Positions 1-8,753 of a stretch of 17,953 nucleotides of DNA are shown here, piece by piece (the stretch's first letter is position 1; each line of letters begins with the position of its first letter). Under the pieces are notes generated by a model. That model was not told the DNA's origin. It searched no databases and saw only the letters and a list, made by a program, of their open reading frames with translations. Origin of the DNA: Planctomycetota bacterium (GTDB lineage: Bacteria > Planctomycetota > PUPC01 > JACPCR01); NCBI GenBank assembly GCA_030740295.1, contig JASLXP010001193.1:1-17953 (forward strand). Direction: 5' to 3'. Made by a program: the position numbers and the translations under genes.

Positions 1-19
1 GCACACATCTTCATCTGAA

Positions 20-63
20 CCCAGGGCGTTGCCCCGGGCTGACATGCCTGGCCCCTTCGGGGC
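20..63. repeat. Two adjacent GC-rich hairpins in the leader (possible dispersed repeat)
   Basis: Two compact inverted repeats lie next to each other. The first, at 20-38, pairs CCCAGGGC with GCCCCGGG around a 3-base loop with one mismatch. The second, at 51-63, is a perfect GCCCC-TTC-GGGGC hairpin. Neither is followed by a T-run, so a standard intrinsic terminator is not supported. Twin GC hairpins in an intergenic leader are typical of dispersed REP-like elements. That reading is an inference, because only one copy is present in the window. Confidence 0.4.
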
Positions 64-170
64 GTGGAGTGTTCAGAATCGACTTTTTACGAAGGAACCC
101 TTCAGCCTTTCCTGTTTTCTGGTCGTTGGGCAGGTATGCTCCGGTTCTGCCAAGCGGCCACGTTGTGCGA

Positions 171-176
171 AGGAGG
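171..176 (+). promoter_or_regulatory. Strong ribosome binding site that fixes the start at 183
   Basis: A full AGGAGG Shine-Dalgarno sequence sits 6 bases before the ATG at 183. It decides in favour of this start over the in-frame ATG at 69, whose extra 38 residues come from the hairpin leader and look non-coding. Confidence 0.8.
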
Positions 177-182
177 CCAATC

Positions 183-758
183 ATGCGAACTCATCACAAA
201 GCCGGTACTGCATCAATAGTTACGGGCGTGCTAATCTGTGCTGCAGCGGACGCCGGGCCTCTCGCTCCACAGCGGAAGGACGAATGGTCGAAGCCCGTGT
301 CCAGCCTTGCCGGACGGCTGCGCGTCGCAAAGACGAGAATTTCGACTGATGAATACTTCCAATTGACGCTCGAGTTGACCAATCGTGGCAATATGTCGCT
401 GGCCGTTCAGTGCGGCAATCCACACATCTTCAGCATCACGGTAATTGACACAGCCGGCAAGCAGGTGGGTGCAACTTCCGTCAGGTTAGATGTCCTGTCA
501 TCACCGCAATGGGGAGTCATCCCGGGCAGATCGTATCTCGGTTTTCCCGTGAGCATGCAGAGCCAAGGCGGAGCGAAGGGTTCCCACCTGGACATCACCA
601 CGCGCATCTGGAAGCTCTCCCCGGGAAAGTATCGTATTACTGGCCAGTTCTCCTCAGGCAGAGCAGCAGATTTTATGGGCAAACCAGGAAAGGCGAAGAT
701 ATGGGAAGGGAGGATACAGCTACCCCCTCTGGACATTGAAGTCGTTCGAAAGGAATAG
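183..758 (+). CDS. Small secreted protein with BsuPI-like Ig-type domain
   Basis: The predicted product is 191 residues with an N-terminal signal peptide: a charged start (MRTHHK), a hydrophobic stretch (IVTGVLICAAADA) and likely cleavage near residue 24. The mature part has the rhythm of an intracellular-proteinase-inhibitor (BsuPI)-like beta sandwich. It has a 'YFQLTLELTNRGN' strand pair, then 'FSITVIDTAGKQV', and near the C terminus 'LSPGKYRITGQFS', which corresponds to the LxPGxYxxxGxxx motif of that fold. The fold assignment is inferred from pattern only, and no catalytic residues are evident. The protein is probably periplasmic or surface-exposed. The next plus-strand gene follows after 156 bp, in which no clear signal was seen. 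The exact role is unknown. Confidence 0.7.
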   Translation: MRTHHKAGTASIVTGVLICAAADAGPLAPQRKDEWSKPVSSLAGRLRVAKTRISTDEYFQLTLELTNRGNMSLAVQCGNPHIFSITVIDTAGKQVGATSVRLDVLSSPQWGVIPGRSYLGFPVSMQSQGGAKGSHLDITTRIWKLSPGKYRITGQFSSGRAADFMGKPGKAKIWEGRIQLPPLDIEVVRKE

Positions 759-914
759 TCCGGATGATGATGAGAATGGAAAGACGAAGAGTCGTGTTAC
801 TTGCTGCCTCGCCTGCAGCATAACGGGGGCGCGGTAGGATAGAGGCAAGCGAACCAAGCGCTGGATCCGACGGCGACAACGCATTGGGTCTGCCCCACTT
901 TCGGCACAGCAGAG

Positions 915-1289
915 ATGAACAAGGTATCCACAATAGCGACTATCGTTACTGCAGCTATTCTGCTCCTGGCATTGCTCTTTCCTCCATGGAACGTTGAATG
1001 GCACAAGCAAGACAATACTCCCGAAGGTATCTCATTTTCTGGTTGGCATTTCTGGGGATTTCAGCCTGAGGCCTCGTTTGTGAAGTGGAACGGGGTAGAT
1101 GAAAGCGGCAAACCCGTCGGCGGTGTGTATTCCATCGATGGCACCCCCTTCTTGCGTGTGCGTCTTTTGCTGGCGGAGGTCGTCCTGCTAGCGTTGCTGG
1201 CAGTCTCCGGCTCTTGGGTGGCTCGGAAGTACTATGGGGCTTCTACACCACGTGCAGGGAATTGTGCCGAACAAGCGTCTGGAAATTGA
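915..1289 (+). CDS. Small membrane protein with two transmembrane helices
   Basis: The product is 124 residues and no family is recognised. A hydrophobic helix at about residues 6-25 (IATIVTAAILLLALLFPPW) and a second at about 83-103 flank a soluble loop of about 55 residues rich in Trp and Gly. The loop contains 'GWHFWGFQP' and probably faces the periplasm. The 'FPPW' exit from helix 1 is common in small uncharacterised bacterial membrane proteins. The ribosome binding site is weak (GCAGAG directly before the ATG). The gene ends 49 bp before the convergent minus-strand phosphoesterase. It is probably real, judging by the coherent topology, but the function is unknown. Confidence 0.55.
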   Translation: MNKVSTIATIVTAAILLLALLFPPWNVEWHKQDNTPEGISFSGWHFWGFQPEASFVKWNGVDESGKPVGGVYSIDGTPFLRVRLLLAEVVLLALLAVSGSWVARKYYGASTPRAGNCAEQASGN

Positions 1290-1338
1290 CCGTGCCTTCG
1301 ATACGGAAGCTCGTGCGCGCGGTTCCAGCTTTAGGATG

Positions 1339-3021
1339 TCACATCTCCGCGCGGTATGAACCTCCAGGGGTTGGCTGTGGCTCGATCGCCTCCTGGACCG
1401 AAACGTCATCAAACCAGGCTGTTCCAGTGGAGCCGGGCCTGGCGGAAAGCAGGACGCGACAGGCGTAGAGCTCGTTGTGGTACGGGTAAAGTGATTCCGG
1501 CTGGACTTCAAAGGTCAGACGCGTCCAGTCTTGTGTTCCTTCAATGGCTTCAGACTCGACTCGGTCGAGAAAGCCATTGTCACCACTCCACTCGAAGGAA
1601 ACGGTGACTCCTCCTTTTACAGCCTGAGTTTTGACCCAGGTAGAAACTAAGAACCTCTTCTCTCCAACTTCGCGAGAAACTCCGCCGTCGTGGCCCAGCA
1701 CACGGCGCAAAGCGGGGTAAACAGGATCTTCGCCGTCGTGGTTCCATCGAATACTCGTTCCTCCTGAGCGCGTGCACTCAGTATCCAGCGAGTAATGCGG
1801 ACGAGGTAACACCCACCGGATCGAATCTTCCTCGAAACCGGCAACGACTGAGCCTTCCTCCAGTTCATAGTTGTCTGGATAAGGAAGTTGGACGCTGGCA
1901 TCTGCCATCCGTGCCTTCTTTCCTGGCGTTCTGGACAATGAGAATGAATCGAGGATCTTGTCCTCATTGTCGATAGCTCTGACACAGCACTCGTCTGGAG
2001 TGGCCCGGGTCAGCACAAAGTGATTCTCTGCTTTGGCCATCGCGGATGTGGGATGAAGGTGATCCCACAATTCGCTGGTCACGACACTCATGTCATAGCC
2101 CCCTCCCCCGGCGACGATGTAAATGACGCCGTTCTCACTGTCGTATCGGCCATTCGTTAAAGGGCAGGATCGTTCGTAAATGGTCGGATGCGCGTTGAAG
2201 ACAATGTCGACGCCATACCTCTCTAACAGCGGACAGAGCACTCTCGTCTCCGGAATCTCAGAGTTGTTGGACGCGTACGGCGGGTGATGGAAAAAGACGA
2301 ACTTCCAGCGAGTGTGACGAAATCTATCGAGGTCGTACTCCAGCCAGGCCCACTGCTCCGAGCCAGGCCGGTAATCCATGTTGCTGTTCGCTACCGTGAA
2401 GTGCGCGCATCCGTGATTGAATGAATACCAATATCGGGGCTCCGGATAGGAAAAGTATTGGAAGTATCCTTCGCTGGGCGCGTCATGATTCCCCATCGTG
2501 GCAAACCAGGGCGTGTATCTGAGCAGTTCGCCGGTGTTTTCAAAGAAGTGAGACCGCAAGTGCTCAGTCGTATTCATGGCGAGATCACCCGTTCCCACGC
2601 ACAGCATTGGGTGATACTTCCGGGCAAGTTCAGCATTCCGAAAAAGGGCCGAAGCCAATCCCTGCGAATCCCCAAAGCTTATGAAGCTCACGGGTGAATC
2701 GTCTTGAGCCGCCGTGCGAAACGTTGCCGGCTCTGAAGTCACGGACGATGATCCCGTTTCTCCGGAGGACACGCGGTAGAAGTACTCCGTCCCCCCTTCC
2801 AGATCATCCAAAGTCACAGCATGGATGGTCTTGAGGCGGCTGTCCTCAATCCGGGAATCAAAGGTCGGAGAGATTCGCCCCGTGTAGGCACTCCATCCGA
2901 GCCTGTGGCTTCTCTCGTACTCCACAACGGAGAATGCCGGCGCGTCAGTGTGCCACATGATGGTCATACTGTTCCGCGAGACATTCTGCAGATACGGCCC
3001 AACGATTATCTTCAAACTCAC
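1339..3021 (-). CDS. Purple-acid-phosphatase-like metallophosphoesterase with altered metal site
   Basis: The 560-residue product has three parts. An N-terminal fibronectin-III-like domain of purple acid phosphatases covers about 3-105 (it opens 'VGPYLQNVSRNSMTIMW'). A calcineurin-like phosphoesterase domain covers about 110-345. A jelly-roll, carbohydrate-binding-like tail covers about 390-545 and ends 'AWFDDVSVQE'. Visible metal-site motifs are GDSQ (D118), GD (D146), GNHD (N178, H179) and HHPP (H245/H246). The GHxH motif is degenerate: AHPT at 277-280 keeps H278 but has Thr at the second His. The Tyr of GDxxY is Met149. No signal peptide is seen, although relatives are usually exported. 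The start is GTG, with a stop codon three codons upstream. A TTG two codons later (3013-3015) is better spaced from GAGAGG and could be the true start. It is the last gene of a three-gene operon, 42 bp after the BNR gene. Confidence 0.85.
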   Translation of the reverse strand: MSLKIIVGPYLQNVSRNSMTIMWHTDAPAFSVVEYERSHRLGWSAYTGRISPTFDSRIEDSRLKTIHAVTLDDLEGGTEYFYRVSSGETGSSSVTSEPATFRTAAQDDSPVSFISFGDSQGLASALFRNAELARKYHPMLCVGTGDLAMNTTEHLRSHFFENTGELLRYTPWFATMGNHDAPSEGYFQYFSYPEPRYWYSFNHGCAHFTVANSNMDYRPGSEQWAWLEYDLDRFRHTRWKFVFFHHPPYASNNSEIPETRVLCPLLERYGVDIVFNAHPTIYERSCPLTNGRYDSENGVIYIVAGGGGYDMSVVTSELWDHLHPTSAMAKAENHFVLTRATPDECCVRAIDNEDKILDSFSLSRTPGKKARMADASVQLPYPDNYELEEGSVVAGFEEDSIRWVLPRPHYSLDTECTRSGGTSIRWNHDGEDPVYPALRRVLGHDGGVSREVGEKRFLVSTWVKTQAVKGGVTVSFEWSGDNGFLDRVESEAIEGTQDWTRLTFEVQPESLYPYHNELYACRVLLSARPGSTGTAWFDDVSVQEAIEPQPTPGGSYRAEM

Positions 3022-3063
3022 ATCCTCTCAGGTAAAGAAGGAGGCGAAAAGGAGCCTGTCGCT

Positions 3064-5781
3064 CTAAAGCTCTCCAGCCTGGCTTTTCTTGAACACTTCA
3101 GCCCCACACAAACCGCTCCAGCGGTCTGGGCCGCAATGGGCGAGATACAGCCAGGAGAGGATTCCTCCCAGTTCCGCGCCATCACCGTGTGCATGGCGGG
3201 CGCTTCCGGACAGATCCGGTTCCAGGGTCAGGTGATGCCTGCCGTCAGTGAGCCCTGAAGCGAGCACCGTGCGGCCCGAGGCGTGGTGAGGAAGCGGATC
3301 GTAACAGTTCGCTTCGCCAACGGGCTGGCCATCAATGGTGGCTTTCAGCATGCCCCCATGACGCAGCAGTGGATGTGTGATCGCGATGCCCGTTCCTTCG
3401 AATTCGAGCTCGGCTTTTGCTTCGCCGTCATCCGTCCAGACGCCCACGCCATCGAGGCTCTGCCAGTTGCCGGACAGTTTGAAATGATCCAGGGGAACGG
3501 GCGCGACCTCGCACGCGACTCGACTGAACGAAACCTCTCTGACATGCACCTGGTTTGTGCGCTGCAACGTCTCAGGATCGTAAGCCCCGAGGCGGTCGTA
3601 AGAGACCCACAGGGTGTCAGGAGCGAATTCCATAATCGACCCGTAGCCCGTCGAAGGACCGTACCAAATGTTTTCGGATTGCAGGGATTGCTCGCGGGAA
3701 TCGTAAAGCGAAACGGGCGGGCTCCAGGTCTGCCCGCCGTCCGCTGTCCAGTGAAGAACCGTCTCCGGGCGCCCGGTGATGAGCACCACGAGCCCGTTAG
3801 ACAACCGCAACATCCGCGGCATCACCGCTCCGAACGGGCACAGCTCAGGATGACTCCAGCTCTTTCCCCCGTCAAGGGATCGCATCTGGACGCACGGCAC
3901 CATGTGTCCACGCACACGTCCGACGAACAGAAGCTCCGGAAGATCACCCGCCAGCCCGGACTCGCCAGGCTGCACTTCGATCAACGTGTTCTCTTCGCAG
4001 TAATCCCCAAACTGGGGGCGCCGCCCTTCAGTGATCAGCGAAAGTAGCTCGAAGGTCTGTCCGTTGTCCGTGCTCGCGGCAATAAAGAGCTCTGTCTGTC
4101 CGGTCGCAGGGCCGAACAGCATGTCACGAATATCACCTGTTTCCTCGCGGCTCTTAAGCTTGATCGAGCCGCAAGCCAGAATGCGGCCAGTGCTGTCCGC
4201 CAGAAATCTCGAGACGCTGAAGGTCTCGTGTTCCGGCAATCGCATCTCTGGGTCGAATGGCTCCCACTGCTCGCCATCCTCGGAGATGACATATCCGGCC
4301 AGCATTCCCTGGTGGGCCTCGCTCTTTTGCCGATGGTCAATCGCCCAGGTCAGCAGGCGGCCATCGGGGAGGTGAAGGGGTGCTCGCCCCAGGATGAAAT
4401 CGGATTGGAACGGCTGCCACGGACCGTCGGGCGAAGTCTTCCGATAGTGCTGCCGCGTTTCCGGCCAGTAGTCAGGCCGGGGGCCGTAATCCGGACCGGT
4501 CGCTGCCCAGGTCTCTATCGATCCATCCGGCATTCTGCCCAGCTTGTTTGCGAACCAGCAGTAGAAGGTGGATTGCCGGATCAATTCGTCTTTGCCGAAT
4601 CGAATGTCGACCATTTCCACGTTGGCCGCTTCCAGTTTCTGACGGCCCTCGAGGTGCAGCATGGCCATTTCCGCGTCATCCAGTGCGGACGGATAGATCC
4701 GTATGTCCGCGATCAGCCCGTCGAAACATCCCGGCATATCCGGACAGTTCTGGTAACCGTCCTCTTGTGAAGGGCAACCGATGAACATGCGATCGGAAGC
4801 GAAGGGTTTGAGTCGAACACTTTCATGCGTCACTCTGCGGGAATAACACTCGCCGTCCATGGAGAGGGCAACTTCACCTTCTTCGTTCCAGCTCAGGCCA
4901 ACATGATGCCAGCGTCCGGGCTCGAGCCGCATCATGGTTCGCCAGTCATTGGTGTGGTTCATTCCGCCTACCTGGCTGCCGGAAGCCGCGCCGATGAAGC
5001 GTGCGTTGTGGTATGCCATGAAGAGTCTTTCGAAACCGGCATCGAAAACCGTGTGAGGAAACTCACTGGAAGGCCAATCGGGTTGAATCCATGCAGTGAT
5101 GGCGCCGGCCGCGGGGATATCGTCGCTTTCAAGTTCCGCCCACAACCGGTCGTCTTCTCGCGCGGTTTCGCCTTCGACCCAGGGGCCCCACATACCGGTC
5201 CTCATCGGTTCGGTGATCATCCACACCGGATAAGTCCGCGGCTCAAACTGCAAAGCATCCAGGAGCACGCGTCCGGCCCCATGAGCGGTGAGCCGGGCCC
5301 GTGGGCGATCTGAATCCATCGCCCTCAAAGCCACAGCGATGCGCTGCCAATTACCGAGCCCGGCCGCGACAAACCCCGGCGTGGCCTCAGCCTGATCCTC
5401 TGTCTGGCCTTCCATTGAAAGATTCAGACCGACATCCGAATCCACGCGCATCGAAAGGCACATGGCCACAAATATCCCAACACTGTCGCCCCTGATGTGA
5501 TCGGTGGGGAGCACTTCAGGCAAATCGAATTCGATGAATTCTCCATGTGCCGACGGCAGCCATTCCAGGCAACCGCTGCCGGTGAATCCTTCGTGACTGG
5601 AAACGGAAAGCGGAGAACGCGCTTCGAGAGCGTCAGACGATTGGCCGAGGGAGAGTTCCCTGCTCAGAAGATTCTTTGCTCGCGATCGGATCTCGGCAGC
5701 TCTGCCCAGCGGTGTCTCAGACCAGTCAGGCTGGCGAGGCATTAACGACCGCTCAGTGAGTAATTCAAGGTAATCATTCAT
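3064..5781 (-). CDS. BNR-repeat (sialidase-like) protein with internal LamG-type domain
   Basis: The product is 905 residues. Residues 1-185 are a helical start plus a beta-rich region. Residues about 225-375 form a LamG/concanavalin-like jelly roll, shown by 'WHHVGLSWN' at 291-299 and 'FDGLIADIRIYPSALD' at 353-368. Residues about 395-755 form a sialidase-type beta-propeller with four Asp boxes: SEDGEQW (~500), STDNGQTF (~570), SLDGGKSW (~635) and TADGGQTW (~679). A C-terminal beta-sandwich with carbohydrate-binding character covers about 765-880. No convincing FRIP motif precedes the propeller, so true sialidase activity is uncertain. It may be another glycan hydrolase or a binding protein. 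No signal peptide is present. The start ATG overlaps the end of the upstream gene by 8 bp and has AAGGAG about 10 bases before it, which points to translational coupling. Confidence 0.85.
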   Translation of the reverse strand: MNDYLELLTERSLMPRQPDWSETPLGRAAEIRSRAKNLLSRELSLGQSSDALEARSPLSVSSHEGFTGSGCLEWLPSAHGEFIEFDLPEVLPTDHIRGDSVGIFVAMCLSMRVDSDVGLNLSMEGQTEDQAEATPGFVAAGLGNWQRIAVALRAMDSDRPRARLTAHGAGRVLLDALQFEPRTYPVWMITEPMRTGMWGPWVEGETAREDDRLWAELESDDIPAAGAITAWIQPDWPSSEFPHTVFDAGFERLFMAYHNARFIGAASGSQVGGMNHTNDWRTMMRLEPGRWHHVGLSWNEEGEVALSMDGECYSRRVTHESVRLKPFASDRMFIGCPSQEDGYQNCPDMPGCFDGLIADIRIYPSALDDAEMAMLHLEGRQKLEAANVEMVDIRFGKDELIRQSTFYCWFANKLGRMPDGSIETWAATGPDYGPRPDYWPETRQHYRKTSPDGPWQPFQSDFILGRAPLHLPDGRLLTWAIDHRQKSEAHQGMLAGYVISEDGEQWEPFDPEMRLPEHETFSVSRFLADSTGRILACGSIKLKSREETGDIRDMLFGPATGQTELFIAASTDNGQTFELLSLITEGRRPQFGDYCEENTLIEVQPGESGLAGDLPELLFVGRVRGHMVPCVQMRSLDGGKSWSHPELCPFGAVMPRMLRLSNGLVVLITGRPETVLHWTADGGQTWSPPVSLYDSREQSLQSENIWYGPSTGYGSIMEFAPDTLWVSYDRLGAYDPETLQRTNQVHVREVSFSRVACEVAPVPLDHFKLSGNWQSLDGVGVWTDDGEAKAELEFEGTGIAITHPLLRHGGMLKATIDGQPVGEANCYDPLPHHASGRTVLASGLTDGRHHLTLEPDLSGSARHAHGDGAELGGILSWLYLAHCGPDRWSGLCGAEVFKKSQAGEL

Positions 5782-7807
5782 TCCTTTTCATCTCCTTCAA
5801 CGGTGCGGTCAGTAGCGTCAGGGCATAGAAAGCTCCCACCAGCAGCATCAGCCGGCGGTAGCCAAGGACGAGAGAGCCATACTCCAGGATGCCGCCGGAC
5901 ATGGCCCCGAACAGATTCGCGGCGAAGCCGAGATCCGCGGCCTTGGTATCTCGAAAGAATCTGCTGAAGAGGAGGTTTGCGCAGAAGATGGGAGAGAAGA
6001 TGACCGTGCTGGCCACCAGGTAACGCAGAACCACATTCTCGAAGAGCAGCGCATCGAGGGGCAGTATGAAATTCGCGATCACCGTCACAAACAGCGCAAC
6101 TGCCAGTGGCCAGGTCTTTCGAAATTCAATCTTTGCGACGATCAGGTTGGCCAGCAGCACGGCGACCAGAATGGCAAAGAACACCAGCGAATTAACGATC
6201 CAGGTAGAGCCGAATAACAGCGAAAACTGAACGAGCGATTTGGCTTCCAGAAGGAAAAAGCCCGCGCCCATGAAGAAAAAGTGAAAATGGAATCTCGAGC
6301 GGCCTTCAGTCTGTGGACTGCAAAGTCGGACGGCCGCAATACAGAGGGGCGCCAGCAAAGCGAACATGACGAAGTACTGAACAGGAATAGATGGCCGTTC
6401 AAGATAAGTGAACGGCCAGTCATCGGTGGCTGGTGTGAGCTCCTGTGCCCCGAAATCGAAAGGCACGCGTTTTTCCGGGGTCAGCCTTTTGATGCCCGGC
6501 CCGACCATCATAACTGCCGGCAGCATGTCCTCCTTGGGCCACATGTAAACCGCGGGATCGTGTTCGAAGACACCTTTGAGCATCCGGGCGAGTTTCTGAA
6601 TGTACCATTCTTCTCGATAGTAGTTGTAGAGGACCACGAGACCATCGTCCTTAAGCCTTGATTTTGCCGTTTCAAAACATTCATTCGTAAAAAGAAAGTT
6701 CTCCAGTCTCAGGCTGGAGTACCCGCTTACCAGCGTCAGCGAGTCCGGCAGGGCAAAGCAGATCATGTCGTATTTTTTCTCCGTCCCTTGAAGAAATGCA
6801 CGGCCATCATTCACATGCATCTTGACCCGAGGGTCATCGTAGGGTCGTGCGGGATGAAACTCTTTGCCCAGATCCATGATCACCGGATCGATATCCACCG
6901 CGTCGATATGTTTGACGTTGTAGAACAGTGCCACTGCCACATCACTTCCTGAGCCCGCACCGATGTAAAGCACGTCGTCGAATTTCCTGTCCAGCAGTTG
7001 GAACGGAGTGTGATACATCCTCCCGATGATGTTTATATCCGGCGGATTCATTATCTGGTGGCCGAGGCCGTTGACCCTGATTTCGTAAATCGGCCCGTCG
7101 TCGGTTTCCCGCGCCAGGAGCCGGAGCTTGTAATAGGGCGACCAATAGAGCTGTCCGTAGCAATACTCGACCAGGTCGCCGGTGGTGATAAGAACGCAGA
7201 GGATCGCCGCGGCCCGATTCCACTTTCGCCATTTGTGTTTGCCGGCAATCCATAAGAACAGTCCCATGGACACTGCAAACCAGGCAGTGGAAGGCAGCCG
7301 CAGAAACGCGGCCAGAGTGAACCCGAGGATGCCGGCGAGACTGCCCAAAATGTTGATGGTGTATGCACGCAACGGAGGCAGCGATTTGAGCAGCCTGCCC
7401 ATCGGCTGGCAAAGGCAGGTGAACATGGCCGCAACCGCCACGAAGACGACGGGCAGAATGACCCACATGGGTACGGTTTTTCCGATGCGCGAGTCCTGAA
7501 AGTGGATCTCCCCACGCATTTGCACACCGACCTCGAGGGGGGCCACGGTGATCAGCAACACGAAACCGGTCACGATGAATGGGAAGATCTTAAGGGCATC
7601 CTGCTTCCAGTGGCCGCACAGACAGCCCAGACCGATTCCGAGAAAGCACGCCAACAGCACGAAATTCGTGAAGTAGCCGACATAGAAAATATTCGCCGCG
7701 GTCCAGCGGATCATGGTCAGCTCGAAGAACAGAACCAGAAAGCTCAGCCAGAAAAGCCGTTTGTCCTGCGCTTCCCGGGGTGAATCAACGATTTCCTTTT
7801 CTTCCAT
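5774..7807 (-). CDS. Membrane-embedded spermidine-synthase-like protein
   Basis: The product is 677 residues: a membrane block of about six helices (about 18-212), a cytoplasmic SAM/polyamine-synthase-type Rossmann domain (about 215-470), and a second block of about seven helices (475-670). SAM-site features are GAGSGSD at 283-289, the acidic 'DAVDIDP' at 302-308, and NDGRAF at 333-338. The canonical DxxDPxGP segment of spermidine synthases is replaced by 'ALPDSLTLVSGYSS' (about 352-365), so classical aminopropyl transfer is doubtful. The second block carries 'FFMGAGFFLLEAKSLVQF', a hallmark of this large uncharacterised family. It is the first gene of the minus-strand operon. Its last codons contain the start of the BNR gene. 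It is divergent from the aldo/keto reductase across 90 bp, which should hold both promoters, but no convincing -35/-10 pair was seen there. Confidence 0.85.
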   Translation of the reverse strand: MEEKEIVDSPREAQDKRLFWLSFLVLFFELTMIRWTAANIFYVGYFTNFVLLACFLGIGLGCLCGHWKQDALKIFPFIVTGFVLLITVAPLEVGVQMRGEIHFQDSRIGKTVPMWVILPVVFVAVAAMFTCLCQPMGRLLKSLPPLRAYTINILGSLAGILGFTLAAFLRLPSTAWFAVSMGLFLWIAGKHKWRKWNRAAAILCVLITTGDLVEYCYGQLYWSPYYKLRLLARETDDGPIYEIRVNGLGHQIMNPPDINIIGRMYHTPFQLLDRKFDDVLYIGAGSGSDVAVALFYNVKHIDAVDIDPVIMDLGKEFHPARPYDDPRVKMHVNDGRAFLQGTEKKYDMICFALPDSLTLVSGYSSLRLENFLFTNECFETAKSRLKDDGLVVLYNYYREEWYIQKLARMLKGVFEHDPAVYMWPKEDMLPAVMMVGPGIKRLTPEKRVPFDFGAQELTPATDDWPFTYLERPSIPVQYFVMFALLAPLCIAAVRLCSPQTEGRSRFHFHFFFMGAGFFLLEAKSLVQFSLLFGSTWIVNSLVFFAILVAVLLANLIVAKIEFRKTWPLAVALFVTVIANFILPLDALLFENVVLRYLVASTVIFSPIFCANLLFSRFFRDTKAADLGFAANLFGAMSGGILEYGSLVLGYRRLMLLVGAFYALTLLTAPLKEMKRNE

Positions 7808-7897
7808 TGCTGACCGTCAACTGATATAAGGGCCGCAGGCGAGGGAGATTATCGCCCGGCCCTCTGCTCCACAACATGAACATCACAGGGACCTCAA

Positions 7898-8740
7898 ATG
7901 CCCATCGAGAGAAGAGAATTAGGCAAAACAGGACGACAGCTTTCCGCTGTCGGTTTTGGGAGTATCGCCGTCAGGGATGAAAGCCCTGAATTCGCCGCAG
8001 ACCTGGTCGCAGAGGCCATGGACCGCGGAATCAACTACTTCGACGTGGCTCCGTCGTACGGCGACGCTGAAGTGAAACTCGGTCCGGCACTCGAGCCTTA
8101 CCGATCGGATGTCTTCCTGGCATGCAAAACCACAGAGCGAGATGCGGCGGGAGCCCGCCGGGAGCTCGAACAGTCGCTGATAAACCTGCAGACAGATCAT
8201 CTCGACCTCTATCAGATCCATGCAGTGACAACGATGGAAGATGTGGAAGCCGTCTTTTCGGCCGGCGGCGCGCTGGAAACCTTTCTGGACGCACGCGAGA
8301 AAGGCCAGACAGAGTTCATCGGATTCTCGGCACATTCTGAAGAACCCGCGATAGCCATGCTCGACCGATTCGCATTCGACAGCGTTCTGTTTCCCCTCAA
8401 TTACGTTGCATGGCATCAGGGCAAATTCGGCCCGAAGCTTGTGAAGAGAGTGAAGGAATCCGGCGCAGGTCTGCTCGCGTTGAAATCCCTCGCAAAAAGA
8501 AAGTGGGAGGAGGGCGAAGAGCGCATCTGGTCCAAGTGTTGGTACAAGCCAGTGGAAAACCTGGAGGAGGCTGAACATGCATTAGGCTTCACATTATCCA
8601 TCCCGGTAACCGCGGCAGTCACCCCGGGCCACGCAGAACTAGTCCGTCTCGCATGTGATGCCGCGGAGCGAATCAACGAGTATGGGTTTGAACCGCCCGC
8701 GTATTCCGAGATGCCGCAGATGGAGCCCGTGTTTTCGTGA
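7898..8740 (+). CDS. Aldo/keto reductase
   Basis: The product is 280 residues, a single TIM-barrel NAD(P)H-dependent oxidoreductase. The AKR catalytic tetrad can be read directly: D49 and Y54 in 'NYFDVAPSYGDAE', K77 in 'LACKTTERD', and H108 in 'DLYQIHAV'. The N terminus 'MPIERRELGKTGRQLSAVGFG' is the classic opening of the family. There are no C-terminal ferredoxin-type cysteine clusters. AGGGA lies 6 bases before the ATG. The substrate is not predictable from sequence. It is co-directional with the dehydrogenase that starts 13 bp after its stop codon, so the two are very likely co-transcribed. Confidence 0.9.
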   Translation: MPIERRELGKTGRQLSAVGFGSIAVRDESPEFAADLVAEAMDRGINYFDVAPSYGDAEVKLGPALEPYRSDVFLACKTTERDAAGARRELEQSLINLQTDHLDLYQIHAVTTMEDVEAVFSAGGALETFLDAREKGQTEFIGFSAHSEEPAIAMLDRFAFDSVLFPLNYVAWHQGKFGPKLVKRVKESGAGLLALKSLAKRKWEEGEERIWSKCWYKPVENLEEAEHALGFTLSIPVTAAVTPGHAELVRLACDAAERINEYGFEPPAYSEMPQMEPVFS

Positions 8741-8753
8741 ACGTTCAGTCCCA

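Noticed and set aside
1316..1353. CGCGCGG/CCGCGCG inverted repeat between convergent genes as a bidirectional terminator
   Set aside because: The loop is 24 bases and there is no T-run on either side; the repeat also overlaps the phosphoesterase stop codon.
3283..4047. 254-codon plus-strand frame opposite the BNR gene
   Set aside because: Shadow frame: the minus strand encodes continuous BNR propeller sequence with Asp boxes here.
7919..8578. 219-codon minus-strand frame opposite the aldo/keto reductase
   Set aside because: Shadow of a gene with an intact catalytic tetrad and Shine-Dalgarno.
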